Of a stretch of 64,000 bases of DNA, positions 1 to 12,424 are shown one piece after another (position 1 is the first letter of the stretch; every line of letters starts with the position of its first letter). This stretch comes from Holothuria scabra (taxonomy: Eukaryota > Echinodermata > Holothuroidea > Aspidochirotida > Holothuriidae): NCBI GenBank assembly GCA_037179385.1, contig CM074184.1:18556001-18620000 (forward strand). The letters are read 5' to 3'. The position numbers and the translations under genes were made by a program. The notes under the pieces were generated by a model. That model was given only the letters and a program-made list of their open reading frames with translations, was not told where the DNA came from and searched no databases.

Positions 1-986
1 TATTCTTTTATTAAGCAATCTGACATGCTTTCAATCACACAGCAAACTCTCGAGCGTTCCCGAATTCTTTCAAAAATTTCCCCAAATAAAAACATCATAT
101 TCACGGAAAAATTTTGATAAAAAAATGCAAAACATTATTACACATGGCCACAATCTGGCAGCCTGTAAAAATCAATTATTCTTTAGTGTCCTCACTTCAT
201 GGTTTGGGCATCTTTGCCCTATATATAAACTTTATAATGTTGTTTAGATGGAAGTTACAAAGAGTTTTGAGATGTTTATAACTGTCGGATAATTACACAG
301 GCAGACAGGAGGTTATGCGTGAATACAGAGCCAAACATTTTGGCCGGGGAGTCGTAGTGTACATTTCCTGATCGAATTTGTTTATTTCCTGTTGAAGTGA
401 ACATTTAATTGCACCCAAAGTTACAAGACTGCCTAGAGTCATTTACAAACCTGAAAAGTGTCATTTTCGGCTGAGGTTGCGATGACCCAAAATTTTCGTT
501 TATTCCTCGATTAGATAGTCGTTTTGACGATGTCACACATCGTACAGTTTGCTCCCCATCCTTGAGAAAACTGTGCTACCCTCCTCAAGCCCTCTAGACT
601 AGAAGTTTTGTGCACTTTTTCTTCTTAATTATTTGTACAATAATTCCTTTGTAATGAAAAACCATACTCTTTGATTGTATGTTCACAATTATGTTACAGT
701 ATAAAGAATGAAAAAACTACCGTAATTTATGCAAATATGTCAAATGTAGCCTAGGACCATTTTGCTTTCTGGACCTTTTCAAAGTGCATTTTTTTTCAAA
801 AGGAAGGGGACTCTCCTTTAAACCCTTTCCCTAGAAAAACAATTACTCAAAGTGCACTTCCCTTCCAGCCCGTCATAATTTTGGACCATAGCACCCACCT
901 AAATATGAAACCCTGTAGCGAAGGCTGTGCATCCACCAGCCACTTGATTCATGCAGTTTTGCGTAACATAACAACTACACTTAAAG

Positions 987-1255
987 ACGAATTCGGACAG
1001 CAAGTGATAGTCTGATTTCAGACGGCTTTAACTGGGGTTCATCTGTTTATCACCTTTAAATCTTTCGATTTCCTTGCTTGCCTCTATCATGGATGGTTGT
1101 ACACTAATTTGTATCTTGAATTCTCCAATTTCACTAAATATGAGGGTTTGAAATTCATGAAAACAACAAATAAAGACGGTTTTAGGCCTATGGACCCCAC
1201 TAATGGCGCCCTACAGTCACTAAAAACAAGCGATAATCGGATTCGTATATAAGCT
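987..1255 (+). repeat. Interspersed repeat G, copy 1
   Basis: A ~270-bp segment that recurs at 19382-19645 in the same orientation. The two copies share long blocks, for example the start (cggacagcaagtgat) and the internal block tttcgatttccttgctt, and I judge them over 80% identical by eye. I see no terminal inverted repeats, reverse-transcriptase coding or poly(A) tail. It is therefore an unclassified dispersed repeat, possibly a SINE or the remnant of a longer transposon. Confidence 0.75.
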
Positions 1256-1769
1256 AACTACCTACGGCGGCTGAGGCTTCTTCACCCAGTATTGACGGTC
1301 AGTGGGAACATAGCACAGAGATTTACTTTTCACATGGGAAGTGATATAGAAGTACGTCTCTCGAACATGCTTTCAAATGCAGACACACGAAATGGGGTCC
1401 GCTGAGACACGGACTGACTTTTCAGGATTTTTTGAGCAGGATTATATCTTTGAGCAGGATTGAAGAGTGATCGTCATCGTGTAGGGTTCTAAGGGTAAAA
1501 GGGTAACATTTTTATATACTCAATGGCACTCAAATGCGATCATGGTTGCAATTTAGCAAACCATATGAGATTTCTTTTTACACAAAAAGTAAGATCACGT
1601 TTATTAAGTTCATGAGTGGTTTTTTACATGCTGATGAATTCAAGAGAGAGAGAAAAAACATTTTAAATACCCTATTCCGGTAGGCTTTTCCTCGAGCTAA
1701 TTTCATTACGTAACATTTCATTTTTCCCACTTTGATGTGACCCCGGCCTGGGAGATAGGAATGATTGAA

Positions 1770-1960
1770 GAGATAACTTATCCTCCCCTCTTGGAAATTT
1801 CTGCATTTTCAATGGTCGTGAAATTTAATCTTGCGCACTCCAGAATATGGAAAGACAGAATTTCCTGCATCGAAAGTGTACAAGAAATTGGACAAAATTT
1901 GGGGTTGAAGTAAAACATTAGAAAATTCTTCCCCTTGAAGCTGGACTTCATGACTTGGCC
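1770..1960 (+). repeat. Interspersed repeat H, copy 1
   Basis: This stretch resembles 39290-39440. Both have a C-rich block (cctcccctctt), then ttgcattttcaa, then an aagacagaatttcctg block, in the same order. It is a degenerate dispersed repeat. The second copy follows a hAT-like 5' end (ggcggatccaggattt at 39221), so both may be internal parts of an old hAT-like element. Confidence 0.5.
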
Positions 1961-1999
1961 AATTTTTTCGATTCAAAACCGCAAAAAAAAAAAAACGAC

Positions 2000-4540
2000 C
2001 TTGAGATTTCTATCAGATGTTTACAGCCCAAACAATGACTTGGGGTGGTACCACACTGCTAAAAATATCATGAAATAATGCTCGTTTCTAAGTGTTGACG
2101 TATTTTTGTTAACTTTGGAACATTCAGTACGGTACCTATTTGATATGATGTTTGTCCCTCATTTCGATATTTTGATAGACTGGGCTGGAATTTTTTATTC
2201 TGTTCCCACAGTTTTTTGATTTCGTTCTCGTTTTTAACTTCACTAAATCTTCACTAAAACTTCACCTCAGTTTTGGGGGACTAAACAATACTTCCTTTCC
2301 CAAAACTGTCACTGGGGGAAACTTGAAAGCCGCAACAGCCCTATACAGGGTAAAATTCGGCTGGTTAACTGCTCTACCCGAGGGTGCTTCAGTGCGACGA
2401 GTAACCGACTTCAGTTGCTTGGCAACCGATTTTTGTGACAAGCATAAAGCCAAGTGGGAGGAAAACTGGAGAACGAAGAGAAAAACCGACGAAAATCGAG
2501 CCGGATTGAAGACATGCACATGTGAAGCACATTGGTGCACAGCAGTTGGAATAGACAACTTCAGTGCCACTCTATATAGGTCTTGGTTGTCAAACATTCA
2601 AAATGGATTTTTTTTCACATAGGCAACCTCGGCTTAGGGCGTCCGTATAATAAGCGACAATAAAGTGATGGCGCTATACATCCCTACAGCTTTGATTGTA
2701 TGAATACACGGTAACTTGATTTGAACATTAAGAATTTTAGGCACCTTGAATTTCTCGAGCACGCTGTTTCATTTGAATGGATAAAAATACCAACCTGATT
2801 TGTAAGGATAACCGCCCTCGTGAGGCACATGTCTCAGATTGGTGTTTGAAAATTTTTGGTGGCCAATAGCAGGGGCCCTAGACCTAACCGTAAAACCCCG
2901 CCTGCATGCGAGGCATACTCGGATACTAGTTCCACGGTGCATAGTACACATGCTGTGGAAGTCGGCATGTCACGCCCTCATGTGTGTGCGGGAGCTACGT
3001 GTTGTAATGTTCGCGGATAACAATATTTCTCAACCCCTATGAGATAAATTCCATGGTAACTGTAATGGGTATACACGAACGGGGAAACGGGAAGAACATA
3101 AAACAGAAAGTCTAAAAGGTCTTGATCATCATTTGTATTGATTCATTGCGATTTGAAGGAATTAAAAAAAGAGTTTTCTTACCCGCGATTGGGCGGAAAT
3201 ATACGTCTCTTCATGCACATGTTCCCCTGAGGGACTGACCCTCCCCACTTCCTACGCCCTTGGTGCAATTTACAGTGCTTTCACCTTTTCAGCCCATATT
3301 TACTCATGATTATTACATGCTTCATGGATTTCTTTGAAATTGGACACAATGCTCATAGGGCTGTAGGGTGGTGGACCATGTGAAGTATTTTATCAATTGT
3401 AGTTCAAGGCCCCGTGTGGGTTTTAAAGGCACATATAATGAATTTGTGCAAAATGATTCTCTTCCAACGATTTCTTTTTTATGTTATGGCTTGTCATAAT
3501 GCTACTTACAGATATCTCGAGGACGTGCGTAGGTTTTAGGTTCAAGGCCCTGAGAACATGTATCCACTGGTCCATTTTTTGAAATATCGCAAAATGATTA
3601 GCCCTATGTTTATTTAATTTTAAATAGTTTTTGAATCCTTGTCATAAAGATACTTCGTTCATGATGATCCGTTTATGGTTTTCTGCACACAAAGTACAAG
3701 ACTCAGGTGGGCCCTCATTACCATTCCTTTGAAATTCCGAGAATTTAACACTCATGCAGATTCTCTGTAACAATATAAATGGTTTCTCTAGTGATTCCCA
3801 AAAGTAGTTTACGGGGTTTTCTGGAATTTGGGGACCAACACCCAAGATGGGTCATAGGGTCCATTTTGTGAAATAGCAATTAAAGTTAGACTGTTAGAAA
3901 GACGATAGCGATGCTTGGTCAATGATCTGTCAATGCTATTCTGGAATTTATTTATTTTCTGCTTCAAACCTGAGGTAGACTGGGTCTACAACTTGCAGGA
4001 CCGCGTTAGGGGTATATTGTGACGCTAAAAAGTAATTTGAGCTGACTTGGAGGAAGAACTACGACGTTTCAGTGCAACGAATATCATTTGCAGTAACTCA
4101 CTTTGATCCCCAGCAGTCAGTTTATTGTATATCCCCGATTTTTGTTTTCTCTTTCGCATTACATTGATACTTCAATCTACTTACTGGATTAATCTCAGAC
4201 CTAATTCGGTGGTATACGCTACTGGCGCTTTTGAATAAAATGTAGAACTTACAGTAAATACTTACTGAAAATCGTCACTATGACAACGAATTAAGTAATC
4301 TAAAATTGATGAGAATTAACCTTGTTATGAGTACTTTCCTTTCCTCTCCAGGCTCCGTCCCTTACACCCTCTACCTCTTTACACCACTTATTTTCTCATT
4401 TAAGTAACGTGTCCGCAGCAAGTGATATCTTTAAAACTATCTGTCTGTATAGCACGCCTTCCAACAATTCTTACTTAAACATCTTCTAATTGTACCTGAA
4501 AGCACATGCTATACATTTTCAAAAAGAGTGACCATAGTCT
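2000..4540. other. Intergenic stretch, no gene seen
   Basis: AT-rich non-coding sequence. The open frames here, including a 99-residue one at 2323-2622 and its 111-residue antisense mirror, show no domain, splice context or family resemblance. Apart from C-rich patches typical of degraded transposons, nothing can be supported. Confidence 0.6.
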
Positions 4541-4560
4541 CCCCCCAGTATAGACTGACA

Positions 4561-4781
4561 AGTGTGAATTCACCCTATTAGAGTGTTAATTCACACGAAG
4601 AATAGTGAAATTTACTCCAAAACGAGTGAAACTCACCCAAAAAGAGCAAAGTTCCACTGATGATGGAGGGCCTAATGATCGATCGCTTCCAAAATAGAGT
4701 GATCTTTGTAGGATTTTGAGGAAGACTGGAGTGAATTTCAGTCTTTGGGGAATTAACACTCTAATGAAGTAAATTCACACT
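4561..4781. mobile_element. Foldback MITE-like element
   Basis: Two arms of about 32 bp face each other at 4561-4592 and 4750-4781. The inner 16 bp (4577-4592, attagagtgttaattc) are exactly complementary to 4750-4765, and the outer parts match with several differences. The interior carries further short GTGAA/TTCAC inversions, so nearly the whole element could fold. No coding potential. This is typical of a palindromic MITE. I could not define a target-site duplication, and the element may extend to about 4545-4830. Confidence 0.65.
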
Positions 4782-4839
4782 TTTCACTCTAAAAGAGAGT
4801 GACCAGGTTCATTCTTTTGATTTTAGTGTGTAACAGATC

Positions 4840-6496
4840 GTCACATCTATTACCAATATGCCAATTGTAAGGACATTTTGAATGCCTAAAACGGGTAGTA
4901 GTACTCCTCCATCTTCTTTCATCTCCACCCACCATCCCGTTTACCTACTTCAAGGAATCATAAATCCCTACTAGACAGCTAGACTACTAACCACGAAAAA
5001 CTTGAAATGGTCAATCTGTTAAATCAATTTTCTTACCTAATTAATTCCATGTAGCCGGTTATACTGTTTACATTACTCGTGTATTTTATCAATATTTTAC
5101 ATTGAAAACTATAAGATACATGCATTAATGTGTAACTTCATCGATGCTTGTTTTTAGAAACCAGACTGGGAGTAATTATCTACACTCTACAACAGTAGCA
5201 TGCGTCAACCATGCCGTCGGCACATATCACCTGCTTGTTATCTGGGTAAAAATAGGCCTCAAACTGGTTTTTTAAAAGTGCCCATCCATTGCTTGGCAAA
5301 CTTAACCTGATGAAGATATTTTGTCCAATGCAGGGTATTGTTTTAACATACAGCTAAAAAGGAGGCCCAATCATTAGTAGGTGTGAATCTAATAGAGTAA
5401 AATAAGAGAAGGATCTAAATCATGACTAAATATTCACTCTTAAAAAAGTGACAATGACTAGATTAAAACTTTTAACTATGAATTTAGATTGATTTGAATC
5501 CTGAGCGTAAAGAGGGATTTGTTATTCGAAACTATTTAAAGAGTTAGCAGTTTCAAAAGATCGCATATTTTTCCCAAAATTAATGGGTGTATTGCCTCTT
5601 GCATTTCAAGTTTCAATTTGACTGAAAATGATTCGTCCAAAGGTTCATTATCTTTGCGCACATATTGTTCTCAATTTTCTCCCTCTTTTTTTTAATTATA
5701 CCCTCTGCTTATACGTTCTTTAATTTTTACCAGCGTTTATCGTAATGGCAAGATTTCGTAGGAAAATATATTCCTTGAAATATTTTAGGAAGAAACAGAA
5801 AAAAAAAGTTTAATCGGGAAGATAAAGCCTATGCAGGAACTTATTTATTCGAGTGTACAGTTCGAAGACCAGGCCTTTATCCAAAGCAACAAAACCAAGC
5901 TTCTCTTGGGAGATAGATGTAGTTGCATGCAGTTTGATTGACCAGAATGCTTCAGATCTCAGTCTGATAGTATTCGAGCAGCAGACTACACCGATCTGAC
6001 TGGAACGGGAACTGCAGCTGACGTTTCGAAACCAAATAAATCACTTTTTAGTCACCGAGATTTTTTAATTATTTTTTTTTTTGTATGAGTTTGGGTGTTT
6101 TTATGAGTCGGATTAAAAGCACGGGTATTAGAAGAAAGTTGTGAATGCTGAATTGTACAGGGCACTTAATGTCATGTTAAAGCTAGGTTCAGTAAATTGA
6201 TGTTAGGCCTACACTATAAACTATTTGGTAAATATATTTAGTGTTTAGTAAATTTGCACTCGATAATTCCTTTTGCTGAGTTTAGTAAATTCCTCTTGAT
6301 TATTGATGGGCGTTTCCTTCCCGAGAAACTAATATATGTAAAGATATATCTGGATTACATGAATTATTTTGGGGGTAAACTGTTTCGCATGAAGCGTTAG
6401 ACCTTCATTTCCCCTCGACTTCCAGCCTGGATGCACTATCTTACTTTCAACGTGTTCGATAAATTGAAGAAATGATGTACCATTTATGTTCTGTAT
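4840..6496. other. Region downstream of the TRIM gene
   Basis: Mostly AT-rich non-coding DNA holding the presumed 3' untranslated region of the minus-strand TRIM gene. A minus-strand AATAAA lies at 5844-5849, about 650 nt after the stop codon, and is the best polyadenylation candidate I see. Three short direct repeats with a TTTAGTAAATT-like core lie at about 6190, 6240 and 6278. Confidence 0.4.
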
Positions 6497-8713
6497 TTAA
6501 TTACGATGGCTGGTTGTTCTTTCAATTCTGGCACACGGTGGTGATTCTAGCAAATCATAGATATGAAAAGTATCCCACGCCGCCACTACTAATTTCTCAC
6601 CTCTGTCAGTTTTCAGAACCGACAGACAAGTAACACCTGTAGGCATGTGTCTCGCTTCAATTAGGTGTTGTTTATTTTTACTGTACTGCGCAAGGATGAG
6701 GTAATCACGGCCCCAAAATTTTTCAGAAGTCCACAAAACATAGATGAAATCGTTTCTGTCGGTACATGCACTTCTAGGTTTCAAGTTCTCCTTATTTACA
6801 TCTGGTTTCCTAAGTTCACAAACATTCCTAATCTCTGCATCTTCAATGTCCATCACGACAGCTTTTTTGCCTTCAGAATCACAGACTATACATTTCGTTC
6901 CATAAACTGTTAGACTACGAGATCCTTTGAACATATCTGGCAATGTAATGGTTTTTTGGTGTTTTAGGGTACTGTCAAATATATAGACAGCTCCACTGGA
7001 TCGACTGCCAACAAAAATTGAATTTGTAATGCCACTTGCAGAAACGCAGGATACGGATCGGTTTGACGGCCAATCACTGATTTCATGCATGTTTTTCTTT
7101 AAGTACTTGTTTTCCCTGACGTCATAAATGCCGATTTCATCTGGTTGGCAGACGGATGCCACTTTATTTCCTGCTAAACAACAACAAAATCGCTCTCGCA
7201 TTGCTCTATTTTTTAAAACGTGATGTTGTATTGGTCTCCCATTTCGGTCAACTACAAGAATGATTGATTCAGCCCTTTGTACATGGTGACCAGCGATTAC
7301 GATATTGCCATCTTCGTTGCTAGAGGTGTCTCTAATGATCCAAAGTCCTTTCATGAATTCAATTACTATTGTTGACTGTTCTTCAGAAATTTTTATTGTT
7401 ACATCTGTCTCTGGTATAATTTTTTTGCGGTCGATCTCAATATTACTCATTGGGATGTAAACTGGAAACCCTTCCAAGTCTTCCTTCAATTTGTCACATT
7501 GGTCACAAAAATCAGAGACACATTGAATGGCCATCCAGTCTTTGTCAGAGGAAATAACATCGGCAGCATTTGACTCTACATTTTCTAAATATCCACGGAC
7601 AGATTCAAAACGTTTTGAAATTTCGGAAAGAATTGTCAAGCGTTCATTCACTTGAATTTCAATTGATTCATCTCGATTATGTTTGGCTTTATCGAACTTC
7701 CCAAGTTCTTTGTGAAGCTGAGTAAGATCCTCTTCTATTGCGTTTTCATTGTCTTGGTAGTTATTATTTATTTCCTTTTCCTTTTCATTTTTAAGTTTTT
7801 CATACTTTTTCCTAAGTTTTTCAATTTCCTGTTCCATTTCAATGTTCAAGGAACTGAGCGCCTCTTGCTTGTCCTTTTCTTTTTCAGATTTCATTGCTTC
7901 TTTTGTTTTCGTTATACTTTCCATTTTTAAATTAACCATTTGAGCGTTATCCTCGTATTCTTGTTGGGAAATCTCTTTGGCTGAATTGGCATTCAGAAGA
8001 AGTCTATCAACTACTTCACTGGGGCTAACTGAAAACTTACTTTGCATTACCTTTCTTAAACTTCCAATCTTCATGGTAAGACGGTTTCTTTCTGATTTGG
8101 CAAAAGTTTTTATTTCACAAACATCGTGTTCTCTGTGGTAACCATACAAGCAGGCCGTGCACACTGGAAGATTATTGCATTGCTTGCAGCATAAGTTGGA
8201 AATCGTTTCAGAGTGTATACTACACATAGGAGCATCTTGCAATGGTGCACGTTTAATAATTTTAGCATTTTTGGATTTGATATCTTCTACGGATAAGGTG
8301 TACTGCAGGTGTTCCCTCGATAAATCTCTTGTTGTATGGATTGAGTAGCAATCAAAGCAAAGAAAACCATTACACTTTAAGCAGTATCCTGCTACCTTCG
8401 AGGATTTAGAGCAATCAAAACATGTCCTTATTTCGTTACTTTCATTACTTTGTTGACTTTGTACATACTCGACTAGACTCCTCATGAAAAAATCGGTGAT
8501 GAATCCGTCTACTCCTTCTTCTGGTATGTTAAATTCTGTATTACACAGTGGACATTTAATGATCCCGTTGGTGAATTGAATTAAAGATTGAAGACATTCT
8601 GCGCATAATCGATGTAAACACGGAAGTTGTTTGGGCTCCTTAAAAAGATCTAAGCAGACAGGACATTGACAAAATCTGTCCCCTATGTCGTCCAACGTGT
8701 TACCCGACGCCAT
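6497..8713 (-). CDS. TRIM-type RING/B-box E3 ubiquitin ligase-like protein
   Basis: A 738-residue protein with the tripartite motif order. The C3HC4 RING finger uses C17, C20, C32, H34, C37, C40, C54 and C57. B-box 1 (C98, C101, C111, C114, C119, C122, H126, H135) is followed by B-box 2 (C164, H167, C176, C179, C185, C188, H193, H196). A highly charged coiled coil spans about 210-385. The C-terminus (about 450-730) has repeated short beta-strand-like blocks like the NHL/six-bladed-propeller ends of TRIM2/3/56/71-type proteins, with no SPRY signature. The family are E3 ligases that dimerise through the coiled coil and use the C-terminus to bind substrate or RNA; the substrate here is unknown. 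The ATG (CAT at 8711-8713) follows the acceptor at 8740-8741, and the coding sequence is a single exon. All zinc ligands are intact. Echinoderms have large families of such genes, so no orthologue symbol is given. Confidence 0.93.
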   Translation of the reverse strand: MASGNTLDDIGDRFCQCPVCLDLFKEPKQLPCLHRLCAECLQSLIQFTNGIIKCPLCNTEFNIPEEGVDGFITDFFMRSLVEYVQSQQSNESNEIRTCFDCSKSSKVAGYCLKCNGFLCFDCYSIHTTRDLSREHLQYTLSVEDIKSKNAKIIKRAPLQDAPMCSIHSETISNLCCKQCNNLPVCTACLYGYHREHDVCEIKTFAKSERNRLTMKIGSLRKVMQSKFSVSPSEVVDRLLLNANSAKEISQQEYEDNAQMVNLKMESITKTKEAMKSEKEKDKQEALSSLNIEMEQEIEKLRKKYEKLKNEKEKEINNNYQDNENAIEEDLTQLHKELGKFDKAKHNRDESIEIQVNERLTILSEISKRFESVRGYLENVESNAADVISSDKDWMAIQCVSDFCDQCDKLKEDLEGFPVYIPMSNIEIDRKKIIPETDVTIKISEEQSTIVIEFMKGLWIIRDTSSNEDGNIVIAGHHVQRAESIILVVDRNGRPIQHHVLKNRAMRERFCCCLAGNKVASVCQPDEIGIYDVRENKYLKKNMHEISDWPSNRSVSCVSASGITNSIFVGSRSSGAVYIFDSTLKHQKTITLPDMFKGSRSLTVYGTKCIVCDSEGKKAVVMDIEDAEIRNVCELRKPDVNKENLKPRSACTDRNDFIYVLWTSEKFWGRDYLILAQYSKNKQHLIEARHMPTGVTCLSVLKTDRGEKLVVAAWDTFHIYDLLESPPCARIERTTSHRN

Positions 8714-8739
8714 GGTGTTAAATCAGAGCATTAAAAGTG

Positions 8740-8766
8740 CTGAAAGGAATCAAAAATATAAATTAG
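8740..8766 (-). promoter_or_regulatory. 3' splice site of the TRIM leader intron
   Basis: Read on the minus strand this is a branch-point-like CTAAT, a T-rich tract and a CAG acceptor. The AG is at 8740-8741, and 26 nt of leader precede the ATG. It implies an upstream 5' untranslated exon, which I could not locate. Confidence 0.65.
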
Positions 8767-8769
8767 AAA

Positions 8770-10930
8770 AAAAAAACACCTACAATATAAAAAAGTCCCG
8801 AGTTATACGCCTTTCGTTAACACCCTACCTGAACTGAGTGCTTTCACGAATATTTATTAGAGAAAAATGGCATTGTTATAGAGCCAATGGTGGACCTTAA
8901 AGACAGTTATTCATCACCACAAATATTGCCAATTCTCTCAACTTTCTTACTTCTAGTCCTTAATTACACAACTGTTTAAACTCATTTTCATTCAGACACG
9001 ATCACAGTTTATTGCTTCAGAGCATAAAGATGCATGGTAGTCAGGTAGTAGTGAAGCGTGCATATGGTCAGGCGGCGACTGCCTCCCAGCCCTAAACGGA
9101 CCGAAATTCTGTGCCGGCGCCTTTTTAGGTTTTCAACACCGGGCTTTAACACACCCTTGCAGATTATTCAAAATTCCTAGTTCAGCCTTTGCTTAATGTT
9201 CAACAGTCTACCTAAATGTTTCCATACGTGCACTGGTAATATTCTTTTGTGCATTACTTGATACCATGGGTCCCGATGCCACGGGATAATTGCCTATAGA
9301 TAAAAAGGTTTATAACATATAGCTGTTATATCAGTTATATCCTCAGAAGTTCTAGGAGAAGATACAGTTACGATCAGTTTTGAATCTGTGGTCAAATTGC
9401 TTATAAGCCTGTCGATCGAAGGTAGGCTGGTAGGCCATTCTTGAATCAGGTAATGCCCCTCCCCCATGTTAAGAACTGATCGCAGCCGTTTGACATGATC
9501 GGTGAGTAAAACGACCCCTAACGTTTTATTTGACTGTTTAAAAACAATCAAATATCCCAAAACTACCCATATCATATATTAAGTGTTGATTATATATTTA
9601 GTATTAATTTTAGAATACCTGGATGTAACGGAAAGCCTATAGGAGACTACGTAAAGGGGAGTTGCATCTGCGGACATTACCATAATACACAATTGACTCA
9701 AACTGACGGTGATGTACCTACTATTCTATTGAAAAAAGTAACATTCCTTACGGCTGTGGAGTGTTTTTAAGTGCGAAAATAAAAGTTGTTTTCGCAAATA
9801 AAATTGTACAAACTAAAATATGAAACCTTCTTTCTCAAGTGCAAAATTTTATTCTCCATAGATCCATAACATATTCATAGAAGAGGTTAAAGTGTTTTGT
9901 TTACACATGCTTTGTGCCACATGGCGCCAAGAATTTTTACTAGTCTACAATTTCCCCCACTTTTTACGTTTAGAAGGAAATATTTACAATGTTTGTGCTA
10001 TTTTGTCTAGTACGACGTTTTTCTTCAAAAACTTTATTTTACCATATGTCAAAAGTACTCCAAAATCCTGGGTTTTGAGTAGTGTCTCTCAATTGATAAT
10101 AAACATGAGCTATAAATGTAGTTAGTAAATGCACTTGGACTCGACTTTGTTGCATTCCTTTCAAATATTTGTGAATTTTCAAGTGGTGCGCAACCCACTA
10201 CTATGTGATGCTATTCAACTTTCAAAAGGAAGCTTTTGGTTTCCACCTCAAGGGATTATATAAGTTTTTAGAGTTATTTAATTGTTAGTAATCACTGGCT
10301 ACGCTCGAGCAAAGGCATTATTGACAGATTAGAATTGAGTGAGATGGCCAGCGTCACTTAATAACATCATATCAATTGATGATTCCTTAGTACTTCGTCG
10401 CAGTTTACAATATTTTTTAGCATTTATGCAAGTACCCTTCATCAATTATTTTTTCATAGAAAAGTTGAAATGGGGAAAGTGATACATCATTTTGAAGTTA
10501 CAAAATGGTAAATACACACATAGAGAACTCAGATCACTCAAAATGATAAAAAACACACATTAGAATGTAACCATTTGTGGATAAACATCATTCTGGGCTC
10601 ACCCCTCATCCTCTCAATTTCTCATGTCGTTTTTGGCAGTTTGAATCACAAGGGCTGACATATATCAGGTACAATGCTACCGACTTATAGATCCATCTCT
10701 TATACGGTAGGCATTATTACATGGCATACATCTACACATAACAAAAAAGAGTCTAGAAAATTGTTGTTTGAGATCAAAGCAAAACACGAAGCTAAGATCT
10801 TAAACAAATAAGTGATAGAACTGTAACATATTTCACCTTTAATTGATAAGAAGTTCGGTGCCCTCTACTGTCTTTCGAACAAATATCAATAGTTAGACTC
10901 GCTCTTTAACGTGTTCAAGTAGTCAGAGGA
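8770..10930. other. Intergenic stretch upstream of the TRIM gene
   Basis: No gene recognised. A decayed copy of the 275-bp MITE family F is detectable at about 8910-9030 from its order of blocks (caattctc, cacaactgt, cacagtttattgcttc). The promoter and first exon of the TRIM gene should lie here, but I could not place them. Confidence 0.5.
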
Positions 10931-10939
10931 CTTTAATTC

Positions 10940-11075
10940 ACTCCATTGCTTATTCTATACACCAAGCACAATGGCGTCAGGTTTCAATTTTATATTCTTC
11001 GGTATGACCTGGCCAGGGGTCCAGATCTCCCGGCTGCAACTCGGATGGTCTAACCACTTGACCATGCATTTGGCT
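10940..11075 (-). mobile_element. tRNA-derived SINE, copy 1
   Basis: Read on the minus strand this gives a tRNA-like head with a good RNA polymerase III A box (TGGTCAAGTGG), a GACTTGCAG-like middle and a degraded B box, then a conserved body ending near the block that reads CCATTGCTTA on the plus strand. Related sequence occurs at 16915-17045, 27505-27652, 48130-48215 and 53998-54033. The A box identifies the head as tRNA-related; the parent tRNA is uncertain. Confidence 0.65.
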
Positions 11076-11169
11076 AGAGTAAGACCACTCATTGTACTGC
11101 AGTGTCAATGGATGTATACATTCGAAGTCCGATATCGGGCCAGGCTCGATTCCTGACCAGGATCCGATT

Positions 11170-12177
11170 TTCGTTGGACTAGGAATTGGACCTTAGTGGG
11201 AGATTCCGGATTCGGAATCCAAACCGGTACAAAAAGAGCCGCAGCTGGACATAGACTCGAATCCATCCCAACCAAGTCCACAAATATAAAATTTTACTAG
11301 GCTCTAGCTTTGAATTTTACTGATTCTCAAGCAGTTCAGCATGATGAGTTGTCAAATACATCTAGCTGTCCAAATATAATTAAGAGTGGGTCAGGATGTA
11401 AGATAAACTCCGAAAGACCAATTTTAATTGCGAAATTCCATAATAATATACAGGAGGAATCTCGTAGGATCATCTATCATACATGACCAAAAGGCTCAGT
11501 GGACTTGGAATTGTTCAGGGACTGTACACTTGGAATAGGAACCGGCTCTGTGACATATCGGAAAATAAATTTTCCAAGAATGAATTTCGTAACAGCTTAG
11601 AACTCTGAGTAGTGTAAATTTAATGAAACCAATCAGCCAAAGGGAAACATCCCCCCCCCCCAAGTTGTGAATCTCGAAGGAGTTTCCTGCCAACTAGTGA
11701 AATACAAAAGTACCATACAAGTACAACAGTTGATTCATGAAACAAAAGTTTTCATCAGTTTAGCAAATTTTACCAAATTCAAATTTTACAACTTTACACT
11801 AGAAAAAGGACAGATAACTGTGAACAAAAAACATTAATAGGTATAAAAATACAGTAAGATACTTACTTTTAGCTAAGGTGAATTTGAAAGAACAGCTTGA
11901 ACATGCAGTTGAATCATTCAAAATCACGTCTGTGTGCACAGGGTGTGTGTTACACTCTATAATTTGATTTGGATTAGACTTGCTACAAAGATTGCCTTTA
12001 ACGCGCACGCGCAACTATGGGAATATTTCTGGACTGCTACGTTCGTTGATGCATACGTAACGGCGATCTTGTATTTAGTGTTTGTATACAAACAACCGCG
12101 AAGCTGATCGCTAGTAGCAATTGCGTAATTGATCAGTTTTCTAATGGTTAGGCAAACTGGTCAAAAATCTGCGCTTT
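11170..12177. other. Stretch without recognisable features
   Basis: AT-rich, non-coding by appearance. Only short unconvincing open frames and one C10 run are present. Confidence 0.5.
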
Positions 12178-12421
12178 TTTCATTTCATTTCATTTATTTG
12201 TTTCTCCTCGACAATGTACAGTTCTGTAGAATAGGAGAATTCATGTAGTTACGAAACAGATTTGACAAATAGCAGAAGGAAGTGAACTTCAAAACCCTTT
12301 CGGGTTTATACAAGTTAAATTAAGGCAGAACACTGTCTTGAACAAATAGAACGAAATAACTGTACAAAAGCAACGTATTAAAGATCAGAACAAAATACAA
12401 AAAAAAAAAAAAAAAAAAAAA
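12178..12421 (-). mobile_element. LINE 3'-end fragment
   Basis: Read on the minus strand it ends in an (AAATG)n-type tail (plus strand catttcatttcatttatttg at 12180-12199). It contains a short hairpin, AAACCCGAAAGGGTTT at about 12293-12308. Tails and stem-loops of this kind mark the 3' untranslated regions of CR1/L2-like non-LTR retrotransposons. A run of over 20 A (plus strand) closes the other side. No reverse-transcriptase coding remains. Confidence 0.5.
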
Positions 12422-12424
12422 TAG

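Noticed and set aside
2262..2622. Overlapping open frames of 111 and 99 codons on opposite strands
   Set aside because: No recognisable domain, no Kozak or splice context, and each is the mirror of the other; chance open frames are likely.
6665..8348. Plus-strand frames opposite the TRIM gene
   Set aside because: Antisense shadows of a clearly coding minus-strand frame.
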